A stretch of DNA of 64,000 nucleotides from Armigeres subalbatus (GCF_024139115.2 NC_085141.1:379829278-379893277), one strand, 5' to 3'; counted from the first letter of the stretch, positions 47,570 to 59,816 are shown. Numbers and translations: made by a program. Notes: a model not told the origin generated them from the sequence alone.

Positions 47570-49195
47570 CATAACTTCCGATCCCATAGTCCGATCTAGC
47601 CAATTTTCAATAGGAAACAATGGGACAGGATTCTGCGTCGAATGCAACTTGTTTCGTGTGAATCGATTAAGGTTAGGTGTCCGAAAATAGGTGACATTTT
47701 TGTGATTTTTATGAAAAAAGGTATTTTGGTCATAACTTCCAATCCCATAGTCCGACCTGTCCAATTTTCAATAGGAAACAATGGGAAAGGATTTTGCGTC
47801 GAATGCAATTTGTTGCGAGCAAATCGGTTGAGAATAAGTGCCTGAAAAATGAGTGACATTTCTTACGCAATATTTTCGTATGAATTTGTATTTTGGCCAT
47901 AACTCTCGATCCCATAGTCCGATCTGGCCAATTTCAAATAGGAAATAATGGGACAGGATTCTGCGTCGAATGCCACTTGTTGCGAGCAAATCGGTTGAGG
48001 ATAAGTGTCCGAAAATGAGTGACATTTTTTACGCGATTTTTTTGTATGAATTTGAATTTTGGCCATAACTTTCGATCCCATAGTCCGATCTGGCCAATTT
48101 CAAATAGGAAACAATGGGACAGGATTCTGCGTCGAATGCAACTTGTTGCGAGCAAATCGGTTGAGGATAAGTGCCCGAAAAATAAGTGACATTTTTTACA
48201 CGATTTTTTTGTATGATTTTGTGTTTTGGCCATAACTTTTGATCCCATAGTCCGATCTGGCCAATTTCAAATAGGAAACAATGGGACAGGATTCTGCGTC
48301 GAATGCAACTTGTTGCGAGCAAATCGGTTGAGGATAAGTGCCCGAAAAATGAGTGACATTTTTTACGCGATTTTTTCGTATGATTTTGTATTTTGGCCAT
48401 AACTTTCGATCCCATAGTCCGATCTGGCCAATTTCAAATAGGAAACAATGGGACAGGATTCTGCGTCGAATGCAACTTGTTGCGAGCAAATCAGTTGAGG
48501 ATAAGTGTCCGAAAATGAGTGACATTTTTACGCGATTTTTCAAATGAATTTGTATTTTGACCATAACTTTCGATCCCATAGTCCGATCTGGCCAATTTCA
48601 AATAGGAAACAATGGGACAGGATTCTGCGTCGAATGCAACTTGTTGCGAGTAAATCAGTTGAGGATAAGTGCCCGAAAAATGAGTGACATTTTTTACACG
48701 ATTTCTCCGTATGATTTTGTGTTTTGGCCATAACTTTTTATCCCATGGTCCGATCTGGCCAATTTCAAATAGGAATCAATGGGACAGGATTCTGCGTCGA
48801 ATGCAACTTGTTGCGAGCAAATCGGTTGAGGATAAGTGCCCGAAAAATGAGTGACATTTTTACGCGATTTTTTCGTATGATTTTGTATTTTGGCCATAAC
48901 TTTTGATCCCATAGTCCGATCTGGCCAATTTCAAATAGGAAACAATGGGACAGGATTCTGCGTCGAATGCAACTTGTTGCGAGCAAATCGGTTGAGGATA
49001 AGTGCCCGAAAAATGAGTGACATTTTTACGCGATTTTTTCAAATGAATTTGTATTTTGGCCATAACTCTCGATCCCATAGTCCGATCTGGCCAATTTCAA
49101 ATAGGAAACAATGGGACAGGATTCTGCGTCGAATGCAACTTGTTGCGAGCAAATCGGTTGAGGATAAGTGCCCGAAAAATGAGTGACATTTTGTT
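47570..49195. repeat. Ten tandem ~166-bp units
   Basis: CATAACT landmarks fall at 47570, 47731, 47898, 48064, 48231, 48398, 48562, 48729, 48895 and 49061 (161-167 bp apart). Each unit holds AAACAATGGGACAGGATTCT, GTCGAATGCAACTTGTTGCG and AGTGCCCGAAAAATGAGTGA. The first two or three units are the most diverged, the rest nearly identical. Minus-strand open frames repeating a QICSQQVAFDAESCP-like pattern are a by-product. Confidence 0.93.
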
Positions 49196-49205
49196 GAGTA
49201 GTTTT

Positions 49206-49208
<3 letters not shown>

Positions 49209-49292
<84 letters not shown>
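49209..49292. repeat. (CA)42 microsatellite
   Basis: A pure CA run of 84 bp between the last 166-bp unit and the right module of the MITE. Other copies of this MITE carry CA/CATA or TG runs at the same place, so the microsatellite is a regular part of the family. Confidence 0.98.
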
Positions 49293-49296
<4 letters not shown>

Positions 49297-49425
49297 TCAC
49301 CTCGATTCGTCGAACTGAGTCGATTGGTATATAACACTATGGGTCTCCGGGCCTTCTATAAAAAGTTTGTTTTTGGAGCGATCATATAGCCTTTACCGTA
49401 TACTTAGTATACGAGAAAGGAAAAA

Positions 49426-49739
49426 CGTTCTGCTATAGTGGAGTTCTAGCAAATGGACGTTGCTTTCGTTGGTTTTAGCCCCTACGATAATAAACGGAAA
49501 TACCTGCCGTGTCCCTATAAGTCAACTCTAACTAACAGATTTCTAAGACGATAGTATTCTAGAATATTATATTTATTCCCAATATGCTTTGTCACTTCTT
49601 TAGAGCATTCTGCAAGCCTGCCGTATCCAAGCGGAGCTATCAAATCTGTACTTTTGCTTCTTAATTCTATCATGATGAACATGTAGGTACGTCTACGTTT
49701 CGAAGATGATATTGGCATTTGCATATGATTGTAAAAAGT
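49426..49739. other. Short spacer with a weak coding-like piece
   Basis: The minus strand at 49515-49724 reads as a 69-residue frame with a plausible composition (for example DLIAPLGYGRLAECSKEV). No family was recognised. It ends near the hAT target duplication at 49740. Confidence 0.3.
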
Positions 49740-50261
49740 GTTTAACTTAGGCTGACCAGATCATTTCGGTGAAAAAACGGGACAAACGCGCTTGCAAAAC
49801 GGGACATGTAAAAAAACCTTGTGATAAAATTCAGGAGCTGTGGAAATTTCAAAATTGATGGGCTTAATAAGTGAATCATTCACCACCATAACCTTCTAAC
49901 AAACCACGGACAAAACCACGAAGGAAAAGAAAATTACGCAACTCTCAATATTTAAAAAAAAAATTAGAATTTACTCTTAGACATGCATTAGGGATTTAAC
50001 TATTGATCAACATCAAAAACTTTTCCAATTGAAAATAACTCACGATTGTCAAAGTACCCTGCCTAAAGGCTACGGGAAAATTTTCCGCCGGATTTTGGTC
50101 CCCGTGTTATTTGAATGGGGCCGGGATTTTGATTTTCCGTGCCCAAATTCCGAAAACATTGCATATGTAAAAATACATGGGGAAAAATCCGCGGTTAGGT
50201 TGGGATTATTGATTTCCCGTGCCTAATCTCTTTTTCATGAATATAAGTGGGGAAAAATATT

Positions 50262-50880
50262 TTTTGCGATTCCTGATCATAATACCTGGTTTATAGTTCG
50301 TCTTTGAGTGATAAAACGGCCTACTTTTCCATACCAACAAAATGGATGCTTTAATGAACATTATGCAACTCAAATGGGTTGCATAATATCCATTATAGCA
50401 CTCATTTGGGTGCTATAATGAAAATCCAACATCGGAACAGTAGTTACATGACTACATTTTGCTGAATTTGCTTGGGATAGTGTTCAGATAGTGTATTCTC
50501 TGCGTCGCGTAATAAATGAAATAGCTTGATGGACATAACATCAGAATTTTCCAAAGACGAGTTCATCTATCGCTTCAAGGCTTGTAGAGCTATGCCATGC
50601 GGCATGATAACATGGAATCTGATTGTTCTCTGTAGCAACATTATTTATTGGCAAGAATTATCATGTGGACTAAATCGGTCTTTACTATTTTGTTACAGAT
50701 TTATCAATACAAAGCTCATTTTTCGTCATTGCAAAAAATAGCGTGTGCAACTCGTTGCAAAACTCGATTTTTTCAGCACTCGTAGTATTTATCCAACTCG
50801 GCAAGCCTCGTTGGATAAACGTACAACTCGTGCTGAAAAAATCATCTTTTTGCAACTAGTTGCACAAACTACTATTTTGC
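50262..50880 (+). repeat. ~615-bp unit, copy 1
   Basis: Starts at GCGATTCCTGATCATAATAC, has the CTCAAATGGGTTGCATAATA and CACTCATTTGGGTGCTATAA blocks, and ends in the palindrome GCAACTCGTTGC...GCAACTAGTTGCAC (50747-50868). It is homologous to the interior of the piggyBac-type MITE at 22608. Confidence 0.85.
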
Positions 50881-51489
50881 AATTCCTGATCATAATACCT
50901 GGTTTACAGTTCGTCTTTGAGTGATAAAACAGCCTACTTTCCATACCAATGAAATTGGTGCTTTAATGACCATTATGCAGCTCAAATGAGTTAAATAAAA
51001 TCCATAATATCACTCATTTTGGTGCTACAATGAAAAACCAACATCAAGCAGTAGTTACATGACTACATTTTACTGAATTAGCTTGGGTAAGTGTTCAAAT
51101 AGTGTATTCTCACCATCGCGTAATTAATGAAATAGTTTGATGGACATGATATCAACAATGTCCATAGGCGAGTACATCTATCGCTTCACGGCTTATCGAA
51201 CTATGCAATGTGGCACGGTAACATGGAATCTGATTGTTCTCTGCAGCAATATAATTTATTGGCAATAATGATCATGTGGAGTAAAGTAGATTGTACAATT
51301 TTGGTACAGATCCATCAAATTTAAGTCCATTTTTCGTCATTGCAAAAAAAAGGGTGTGTAACTCGTTGCAAAACTCGATTTTTTCAGCACTCGTAGTATT
51401 TATCCAACTCGGCAAGCCTCGTTGGATAAACGTACAACTCGTGCTGAAAAAATCATCTTTTTGCAACTTGTTGCACAAACTACTATTTG
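50876..51489 (+). repeat. ~615-bp unit, copy 2
   Basis: Directly follows copy 1 with the junction ACTATTTTGCAATTCCTGAT. It has the same order of blocks and the same terminal palindrome (51358-51474). It differs by scattered substitutions, so the duplication is not very recent. Confidence 0.85.
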
Positions 51490-52790
51490 ATAATTGATAT
51501 AAAGTAATTTTAATTATTCCCATGAATATGGTTGGCGCATGCGAATAAACGTGAAATCTAATCATTTCGCAGCGTTTTTTGGTCGAAATTGATTTAAATT
51601 TGAGACAAGCCCCTGATGTACAAACTACACACTAATTTATTTTTTAACGGGGTCTCAGCAAAATGTTGAACTTTTACCAAGATTCGAACAACCGTGACCC
51701 AGCAAAAAGGTTTTTTGCTAAGATTTCTGTCAGAATTGCTGAAAATCAGCAAACAATTTGCCGAAAATCACCTAACAAACGTCGTTATTGCCAAAATATC
51801 AGTTTTTCATTTTACTGGGGCACGGCTATGCGTATTTTTGCCGTGCTGCAGAAATAAAAACTAAGTGTGTACCCTTAAAGTACGTGCGGACCTTAAATCT
51901 AGCTTTTAATCCGACCATATTTTTCCTCGGTTTGAAACTGCCTTAAATTCGATTTTGTTCAGTTGGTTTATAAATTATTTTTCCCTGTCGTCGTTTTTTT
52001 ACAGTGAATGATTTCGAAATATTAAAAATTATTCAGAAAAACTTTGAATAAATTTTAATTGTTCGAAAAGAATCAAATCAATCATTTGATGTAAAAATAT
52101 GTGATAAAGCAAATTTGAAAAAAAAAATTGAATTACCTACTTCGGAAAATTCAAAAAGGATAATTGAAAATGAGCCTGATTTTCAGAAAATATTTGCCTA
52201 TCAAGTTACAACCACTGATGAAATTGGCCAAATTTTAATGCCTCCGGAATAAGCAGAAAAAATAATTGAAATGAATCTGCATGAAAAAAATTTTCCGGAG
52301 AAGCACATGTTGTCATCAACTATGAAAAATCTTAAGAAAAGTCGATCAATGGAAAAAACAAAACGGCATAGATAGTATTCTTCTAGAAACAAAACTAATA
52401 ACATAACATCTAACACTTTTTTGTGTGGGTTTCGTACACTTTCTTTGTTGATAGATGATCCAGCCGAGGGCTGTTAATCTCTCTAATAAAGACACAAAAA
52501 ACACGTTCTTTGTAGGTATTTGATTTTTTTTAGATCCCGACCTATTGATCTTGTATTGATTATGTGATATTGATCTTGTGTGAATAATATTTTGGAGCTC
52601 TTTGGCAGAATCAATGAAAAAACGGGACAAATTGAGGATTTTTTAGATTACGACGGGACAGCACAAAAAGGTCTAAAAAACGGGACTGTCCCGTTAAATA
52701 CGGTATGTATGGTCAGCCTAGTTTAACTTCTCACAGAAGTGCATCTTAATAATTATAGTATACTACCGTAGGGGAAGGTGGGGACACTTG

Positions 52791-53146
52791 AGTTAACACA
52801 AATCCTGCACCAGACACTTAGCATCATAAATATTAGCACTTTTGTTCTGGACCACCCAGAATTAACACGACAGAACCACTTAGCATCCAGACTAAACATC
52901 GTTATCGTAATCAAGGAATAAACATCCCAACGGACAGCATCATGCGACACCGTCATCCCAAAGATAAACAATCACATCATCCAGCATAATCAAAGATCGA
53001 TCCCACGCTCGCGAGTGCATACGAAATTATAAATACTTGCATCCCAAAATTGTACTAGTTAGTTATTCCTTAAGATTCAATAAAGACGGAGCTCAAGCTC
53101 TAGAAATATATTTTTTTTCAGGTCCTTTGACTTGAGAAGATTTACT
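52791..53146 (+). repeat. 5' LTR
   Basis: 356 bp from AGTTAAC to TTTACT. It contains a TATA-like TATAAATAC (about 53030) and a polyadenylation signal AATAAAG (about 53080), in the order expected for promoter and RNA end. It is almost identical to the 3' LTR (59842-60199). Confidence 0.95.
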
Positions 53147-53163
53147 GGCGCCCGAATAGGGAC
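53146..53163 (+). promoter_or_regulatory. Primer-binding site, tRNA-Lys type
   Basis: TGGCGCCCGAATAGGGAC lies directly after the LTR, sharing its first T with the LTR's last base. It matches the TGGCGCCC-type site complementary to the 3' end of tRNA-Lys, which gypsy uses. Minus-strand DNA synthesis starts here in such elements. Confidence 0.85.
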
Positions 53164-53786
53164 CGAAGTTTAGTGCAAGTACAGTGAAGTGATTAAGTGT
53201 CCTCGAGATAAGACTTAGCCGATTCACCGCGTTAGAGCCAAGTGAACGCTTGTCAAATAACACCTACACCAGGAAGTGTGAACCGATAGAAGTATCACAT
53301 TCCTGCACTTCAACTGGAACATCCACCTGATCGCAAGAAGCAGCCGCACGGAAGAGCCCCACGAGTAACGAGAGCAGCTAACCACTCGATCCCAGTGAAA
53401 AGGAAGAAGGCAGCCGTGCTGAGAAGGGGATAATACACACAGCTTCCGGTCCCGACCCAACGATCTCGACTGCACCCGGCAGTGTCTGGAAAAAGGATTC
53501 GACAACCGCCTGGACACGTGCCCCCACGGATCCCGCAGTTTTCTGGCGTCCCCAGGAAATGTCCAGACTTATTTTGTAAGTAATAAATAACAAATAAGAA
53601 AGAAATCAAGTGAAAAAAAGTGAAATTGAAACCGAAAAAGTGAAGTGATTAGTGATTATCGAAACAAAAATAGAAATAGTAAAATACTCAAATAAAGTTT
53701 ATTATCAGTCAAATCCACTATTAGACCATCACAATTAACCTATTTTTTGCAAGTGTAAGTGTAGAATCTAGTAAAATAAAATAAAA

Positions 53787-55092
53787 ATGGAACAAGTAAT
53801 CGATCAAATCAGGCAACTCACCGGTAGGATTGCTTCTTTGGAAGCAACCGCCAACCCAACTCAGGAGGATTATTCAGATCCTCCACTCTATTTGATAAGG
53901 GCAGACGGGACCCCTATAAGTCCCGATTCTATTGAAGATATACCCGATATCGTTAAAGGTTTACCGAATTTTAACGGTGACCCTAACGAACTTAGTTTTT
54001 TCCTGCAAGATGCAGAAGCATTGGTTAGTTTATACACCCCAAATATACATAGTACAGTAGACGACAAGAATAAATATCATGTCGTCTGCAAATCTATTCG
54101 TCGTAAAATCAAAGGTGAAGCCAACGATGCACTCGTTGCCTCAAACGTCAACATCAACTGGAAAATGATTAGAAAAACGTTGACTACCTACTATGGTGAG
54201 AAACGCGATTTAGAAACACTGGATTATCAATTAATGTGTTGCAAACAAGACGGGGAAACTTTGGAAAAATATTACGACAAGGTAAACCGTATCCTTTCAT
54301 TGATAGCTAACTCCATAAGAACTGATGAACGATTCTCTCATCCAGAAGCCACTAAGGCTATGATATACACATACAACCGCAAAGCTATCGACGCATTTAT
54401 TCGTGGTCTAGATGGCGATGTTGGAAGATTTTTGAAGAATTACGAACCAGAATCTCTGGCTCACGCCTACTCTTATTGCATCTCCTTTCAAAATATTGAG
54501 TATAGAAAAATATTACTAGTTACAAGATTCCTGAGGTCCATACCAAGCCAAGAAATCTAATTCCTGCCATACCGCCTAAACCAGCCCATTTATCTAGGAT
54601 GCACATGAAACCATTGATGAACCTTCCACAATTACGGTATAACCCTCCAATGCATTTTTACCCTCCAAAACCATTCTACAACACTCAGCAACAACGAAAC
54701 TATCCTCATTTTCACCCAGCACCTCCTAGACAACCATTTGTACCACAGCCACCACCCAATCCACAAAGAAATCCATTCAGAGCCCCCGCACCAATAGATA
54801 CAGACGTATCTATGCGCACTGCTAATATTAACTACTCTAACAGACCCCAGCATTCCAACCAACAACATCCCCACTAAAACGTCCTAGATTGTTTCACACT
54901 CACACAGAATCATATCAAAACCCCGAAATAGAAGACACGGTGAACGAAAGATCAGACTTCATCCCATCCGATGATGAAGAATACTATCCGGAACCAAGCC
55001 ACACTTTCGACAGGTATCTAAGAGCGATTGAAGCACAACAGGATCAACCAAACGAGTTCCAGGAACCAGAAGAAGCTGAACTGAATTTTTAG
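53787..55092 (+). pseudogene. gag: gag-like gene, frame-broken
   Basis: Gag forms the particle shell and packages the RNA. The start ATG at 53787 follows a ~620-bp leader. The first part (257 codons, to about 54510) is acidic and helical with LPNFNGDPNELSFFLQDAE. The middle (about 54510-54870) is rich in Pro, Gln and Asn, and the end (to TAG at 55090) is acidic (DDEEYYPEPSHTF). Total span is about 435 codons, normal for gypsy Gag. No CCHC zinc knuckle was seen, as is usual in errantiviruses. The three parts lie in three different frames, with breaks near 54508 (in an A run) and 54870. Confidence 0.85.
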
Positions 55093-55094
55093 AA

Positions 55095-58000
55095 TGAACT
55101 CTGCCTTACCATATTTTTTATACTATGGTAGAGCTGGAAACCCTTTAAAAATACTTATCGACACGGGTTCGAATAAAATTTTATTCACCCAAAATTTGCA
55201 AAAATATCTCACGACGTGAAAAACCATTTTCTGTTTCTTCCGTTGGAGGAGATTTAAAAGTAACTAAATTTTCAATGGGAAAATTATTTCAACCTTATTC
55301 AGATTTGAATATAAAGTTTTTCATATGGATAAACTTAAGTCATTTGATGCAATCATAGGTCATGACACTTTGAAAGAACTCAAAGCGGTCATTGATACTT
55401 CTAACGAAAAATTGATTTTAGAAGGTAACTTCATTATTCCTTTGCTTCAATATAAACTACAAGAAGTAAACAAAATTAATATACGCAACGAACATTTGGA
55501 AGAGTATCAAAAGAGCGAACTTGATAAAATTTTGAAGGAGTTTCAAGATTTATTTCAACCTCCTGACGAAAAATTGCCATTTACTACGAAGGTTAAAGCT
55601 GACATTAGAACTACGGATGACAATGCAATCTATAGTAAATCATATCCCTATCCACAGGCATTGAAAGCAGAAGTTAACAGGCAAACAGAAAAAATGTTGA
55701 ATGATGGGATTATTAGACCATCTCGGTCTCCTTACAATTCACCAGTTTGGATTGTGCCGAAAAAAATGGATGCTTCCAATGAGAAAAAGTATAGGATGGT
55801 TATAGACTATAGAAAATTAAATTCTAAAACAATTAGTGACAGGTATCCCATTCCCGATACCTCCACAGTTCTGGCCAATTTAGGTAAAAACAAATATTTT
55901 ACGACTTTGGATTTGGCTTCAGGATTCCACCAAATCCCAATGTCAGAAAAGGACATTGAAAAAACAGCCTTTTCAATCAATAATGGTAAATATGAATTTG
56001 TTCGTCTACCATTTGGACTGAAAATGCTCCAGCTATTTTCCAAAGAGTCATGGACGACATTCTTAGATATCACTTAGGTAAAATATGCCATGTCTATATT
56101 GATGACATAATTATCTTCGGAAGGACATTCGAAGAGCACTTGAAGAATTTACGAACCATTCTCTTAACTCTCAGAAATGCCAACTTCAAAATTCAGCCAG
56201 ATAAATCCGAATTTTTGAGAACCGAAGTTGAATTCCTCGGTTTTATTGTTTCTGAAAGTGGGTTGAAACCAAATATGAAAAAAGTCGAGTGCATTCGAAA
56301 ATACCCAGAACCAAAGAACTTAAAAGATTTAAGAGCCTTTTAGGACTTTCAGGCTATTATAGAAGATTTGTCAAGGATTATGCAAAACTGCAAAACCCTT
56401 AACAAAGCTTTTAAGAGGGAAGATGGCCATCGCCAAATTTCTAAGAACAATTCCAAAATTTTTCGATTTCTCTAGACGAAGAAGCAAAACAAGCCTTCCA
56501 AGTTCTTAAAGAAATATTATCCTCCAATGATATTCTGGCATTCCCAGATTTCGATAAACCATTCATTTTAACCACGGACGCTTCTGATAAAGCATTAGGA
56601 GCTGTCCTTTCCCAAACATTCCATGATGGCGAGAGACCAATAACATTTATCTCTCGAACCTTATCAAAAACGGAGGAAAACTATGCGACTAACGAGAAAG
56701 AAATGCTCGCTGTCGTATGGGCCTTACACACGCTTCGAAATTTTATTTACGGAGCAAAACTCAAAATCTATACCGATCATCTCCCACTAACATTTGCCCT
56801 TTCACCCAAGAACAATAACGCGAAACTAAAACGATGGAAATCATTTTTGGAAGAGCATGATTACGAAATGCAATACAAACCTGGAAAATCCAACGTTGTA
56901 GCAGACGCGCTATCCCGCATCCAAATTAACTCCCTAACCCCAACGCAGCATTCAGCAAATGATGATGACAGTTCCTTTATCCCTTCTACAGAAGCACCTA
57001 TAAATGTCTTTCGTAATCAACTTATTTTCAAAACCGATCAAAATTCTAGTTATGAACAAAACAGGCCATTTGAAAAATATACTAGGCACATATTTTCGGA
57101 ACCACAGTTCAGCAACGATTTTCTTAAAAACAAATTAAAAGAATTCTCAATACCAGGGATACTTAACGGAATTATGACAGATGAACCTACTATGGGTAAG
57201 ATACAAGAAATCTACAAAGAACTTTTTAATTCTAAAGTTGTCAGAGCTAGATATTCCCAAAAATAGTACAAGATATAGAAGATGAGGAACAGCAACTCGA
57301 AGAAATAAAAACAAACCATAACTTCGCATATCGAAATGCAAATGAAAACTCCCTTCAATTAATAAAAAAATCTCTTAGGTTCATACAAAGTTATACAAAA
57401 TTATGTGAATAATTGCGAGATTTGTAAAATGGAAAAATATGATCGTAAACCACAAAAATATATTCCAGTAAAGACACCAATGCCTAAGTATCCTGGAGAA
57501 ATAATTCACATAGATATCTTTCTATACAATGCTAGTTTTCTGTATATATCGTCCCTTGATAAGTTTTCGAAATTTCTTAAAATAAGACCAATCAAATCGA
57601 AATCTATTTCTGATGTTAGAGACGTTCTTATCCAACTATTGTATGATTGGGATTTACCCGCACAAATAGTTATCGACAACGAAAGCTCATTTGTCTCAAA
57701 TGTAATCGAACAACAAATAAAAATCTTGGCATCGATATTTTCAAAACTCCAGTACATAGGTCAGAAACAAATGGACAAGTAGAGAGATGTCACTCTACCA
57801 TTAGGGAAATTGCAAGATGTATCAAGGCCCTGAATCCCGACATTACAGTAAACAATTTAATTCAAGAAGCAGCTCATAAATACAATAATACCATTCACTC
57901 CTTTACGAAACAAACACCTAAATGTATTTACACTGGAGACAATCCGAATAATTTACCTTTCAATGAATTTTCCGAACAAAGAGATAAGAACAATGATAAA

Positions 58001-58221
58001 ATATTACAACTTTTCAAAGAAAAGGAAGAAAATATGCCTGTAGAAAAATATCAGTCTTATACACCAAACACATACGCATATGAAAGAGCCTGTACTAATA
58101 ATAAACGAAAAGCAGATTCAACATGATAAAGATAAAAGAAGATCATGACACCTTTGTAATAGATTCAAATAATAGAAAAATCCACAAAACTCATTTGCGA
58201 AAATTCCACAAGAAAATCTAA
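55095..58221 (+). pseudogene. pol: pol-like gene (PR-RT-RNase H-IN), frame-broken
   Basis: The polyprotein supplies protease, reverse transcriptase, RNase H and integrase. Motifs in order: protease LIDTGSNK (about 55154); reverse transcriptase YRMVIDYRKLN (about 55793), FTTLDLASGFHQIPM (55896) and YIDDIIIF (56095-56118, catalytic DD); RNase H TTDASDKALGAVLSQ (about 56570) and IYTDHLPL (about 56767); integrase zinc-finger residues CEICK (about 57415), then HIDIF, VIDNESSF and NGQVERCHST, giving the D, D and E of the catalytic core. The stop TAA is at 58219. Breaks are visible near 55215, 55322, 56025, 56340, 56450, 57265, 57385 and 57718, several at A or T runs. Catalytic residues themselves are all present. 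Confidence 0.9.
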
Positions 58222-58224
58222 CTA

Positions 58225-59816
58225 ATGATTATCCTTTATCCCTTTCAGACTCGCCATCTGCGTGTCATCAACACTATCCAGTATTCAAGTCCATGACCTT
58301 TCCAACAATCCCCTTGCTGTCATTCCACTAGGTAGCGCCAAAGTTAGAATAGGATACATTAGAATAATACACCCAATCGATCTAATACAAATAGGGAAAC
58401 ACAATAGCAAATGTCAATGAAGAAATCCAATCACACCCTTCAACAAGTCCTTTATACGAACTTATGCAAATAAAGAATAATAAATTATATGAAACATTTA
58501 TGAAAATAAGACCATTTGTAACTAGACACAAGAGATGGGACACGATCGGAACCATTTGGAAATGGGTCGCAGGAAATCCAGACGCAGAGGATCTTCGCAT
58601 CATCAACGCAACCATGAATTCCCTCATAGAACAAAACAACAAACAAATCATGATCAACCAGGCAATAAGCAAAAGGATTCAAGAGGTAACTGACATCACT
58701 AACCAGATTATAACAATGGAAAGGGAAATGGCGAAAATCATTCAATTGAGATAAACCACCTTATGGTTTTATCCAACCTAGACTCCCTTCAAGATCAAAT
58801 AGAAACGCTTGAAGAAGCTATTCTAATGGCAAAACACGGTATTCCGAGTAGTAAACTATTATCTATGCAAGACTTCAATACAATATCTAACTTCCTTGGT
58901 CGACACGACGTCTTTGTCACATCCTTCGAAGAATTACTCTCATCATCAACAGCACAGGTAACATTAAATCATACACACATTGCATACATTCTTAAGGTAC
59001 CGCAGTTTTCTAAGAATGAATATGAATATGATTTCATGGACTCAGTTATTAAATACAATAAACGAATCGCATTAAAGCAAAATCACCTAATGAGAAATGC
59101 GACACACATTTACGAACTAATCCAGCCATGTACTGATCAAGGAGAATACTTTTTGTGCGAACATTCAAATCTAATCCCTACAACCGAATGCATAGATCGT
59201 ATACTTAGGGTCAACACTCTAATTGTACTTTCGAAAAACCTATTCGAGAGGACTAGTAAAGAGAATAAACGAAGGTACGATTTTTATCAACGATGCAGTA
59301 ATCACAGTTTCATCAAATTGCACCAACTCCAACCAATTTCTAAACGGATCATTTTTAATCCATTTCGAAGATTGCAGTTTACAAGTTAACGGAGAGTATT
59401 TCTCTAACTTCGAAACAGTTATACCTGGAAGACCTTATCACCCCACCACAGGTTTGATAGTAGCAGAAATCGACACTATCGATTCACCACCAGTAGATTA
59501 CCTACAGAATTTAACATTGGAACATCGAGATCAACTAGAGGTATTGCAGCTGGAAAACAACTCTCTACAATGGAAAATTAACCTATTCGGCTCACTAGAA
59601 GGATTTACCGTATTATCTATTGTAGCCATACTTGGAATTTACATTTATATTTCTAGAAAAACCGTTGTCAACGCCCAAATCACCATCCCTTCCATTGAAA
59701 AGGAAGACATCGCCCTTAAGGAGATTGGACCATTCCCGTCATCAGAACTATCCGACGAACGGAAAAAGGAAATCGAATCATTCATCAATATGCCTTCGCC
59801 TTTTCGTAAACTTTGA
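58225..59816 (+). pseudogene. env: env-like gene, frame-broken
   Basis: Errantivirus Env resembles baculovirus fusion (F) proteins. The frame probably starts at 58225, just after pol, with a short hydrophobic leader. The CCCTTTCAG at 58240-58248 could be a splice acceptor for a subgenomic RNA. A basic RHKR motif of furin type is at about 58522-58533, followed by TIGTIWKWVAGNPD, a block typical of these Env proteins. The remainder is coiled-coil-like, then Cys-containing. A membrane segment (VLSIVAILGIYIYI, about 59609) and a ~45-residue tail end at 59816. Breaks occur near 58250, 58430, 58750 and 59225. As written it cannot make a full-length protein. Confidence 0.85.

Larger units (their letters stand above)
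46862..49425 (+). mobile_element. MITE family A (copy 5), expanded
   Basis: The left end is AACCCAGATTAATCCACCTA followed by GCGGTGATGGTGCC. The right end is GTATACTTAGTATACGAGAA followed by AGGAAAAACG. Inside are a palindrome (47055-47145), one right-type module (47440-47550), ten tandem units (47570-49195), a CA run and a second right-type module (49293-49345). Two terminal modules flanking the array suggest expansion by unequal exchange or nested insertion. It is non-coding. Confidence 0.75.
49748..52720. mobile_element. hAT-type element with ACGGGACA subterminal motifs
   Basis: The ends are TAGGCTGACCA and, reversed, the same. A perfect 8-bp target duplication GTTTAACT flanks it (49740-49747 and 52721-52728). 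ACGGGACA occurs repeatedly just inside both ends (49778, 49800; 52622-52695), as expected for transposase-binding repeats. The 2.97-kb interior contains two ~615-bp tandem units and A-rich DNA. A minus-strand frame at 52346-52630 and a plus-strand coding-like stretch at 52080-52375 are too broken to identify, so a transposase remnant is possible but unproven. Confidence 0.88.

Noticed and set aside
49209..49292. Telomere- or centromere-type satellite
   Set aside because: It is a simple CA microsatellite; no TTAGG repeats were seen in the window.
47552..49337. Minus-strand tandem protein with QICSQQVAFDAESCP-type repeats
   Set aside because: Arises from the ~166-bp MITE satellite; frames change from unit to unit.
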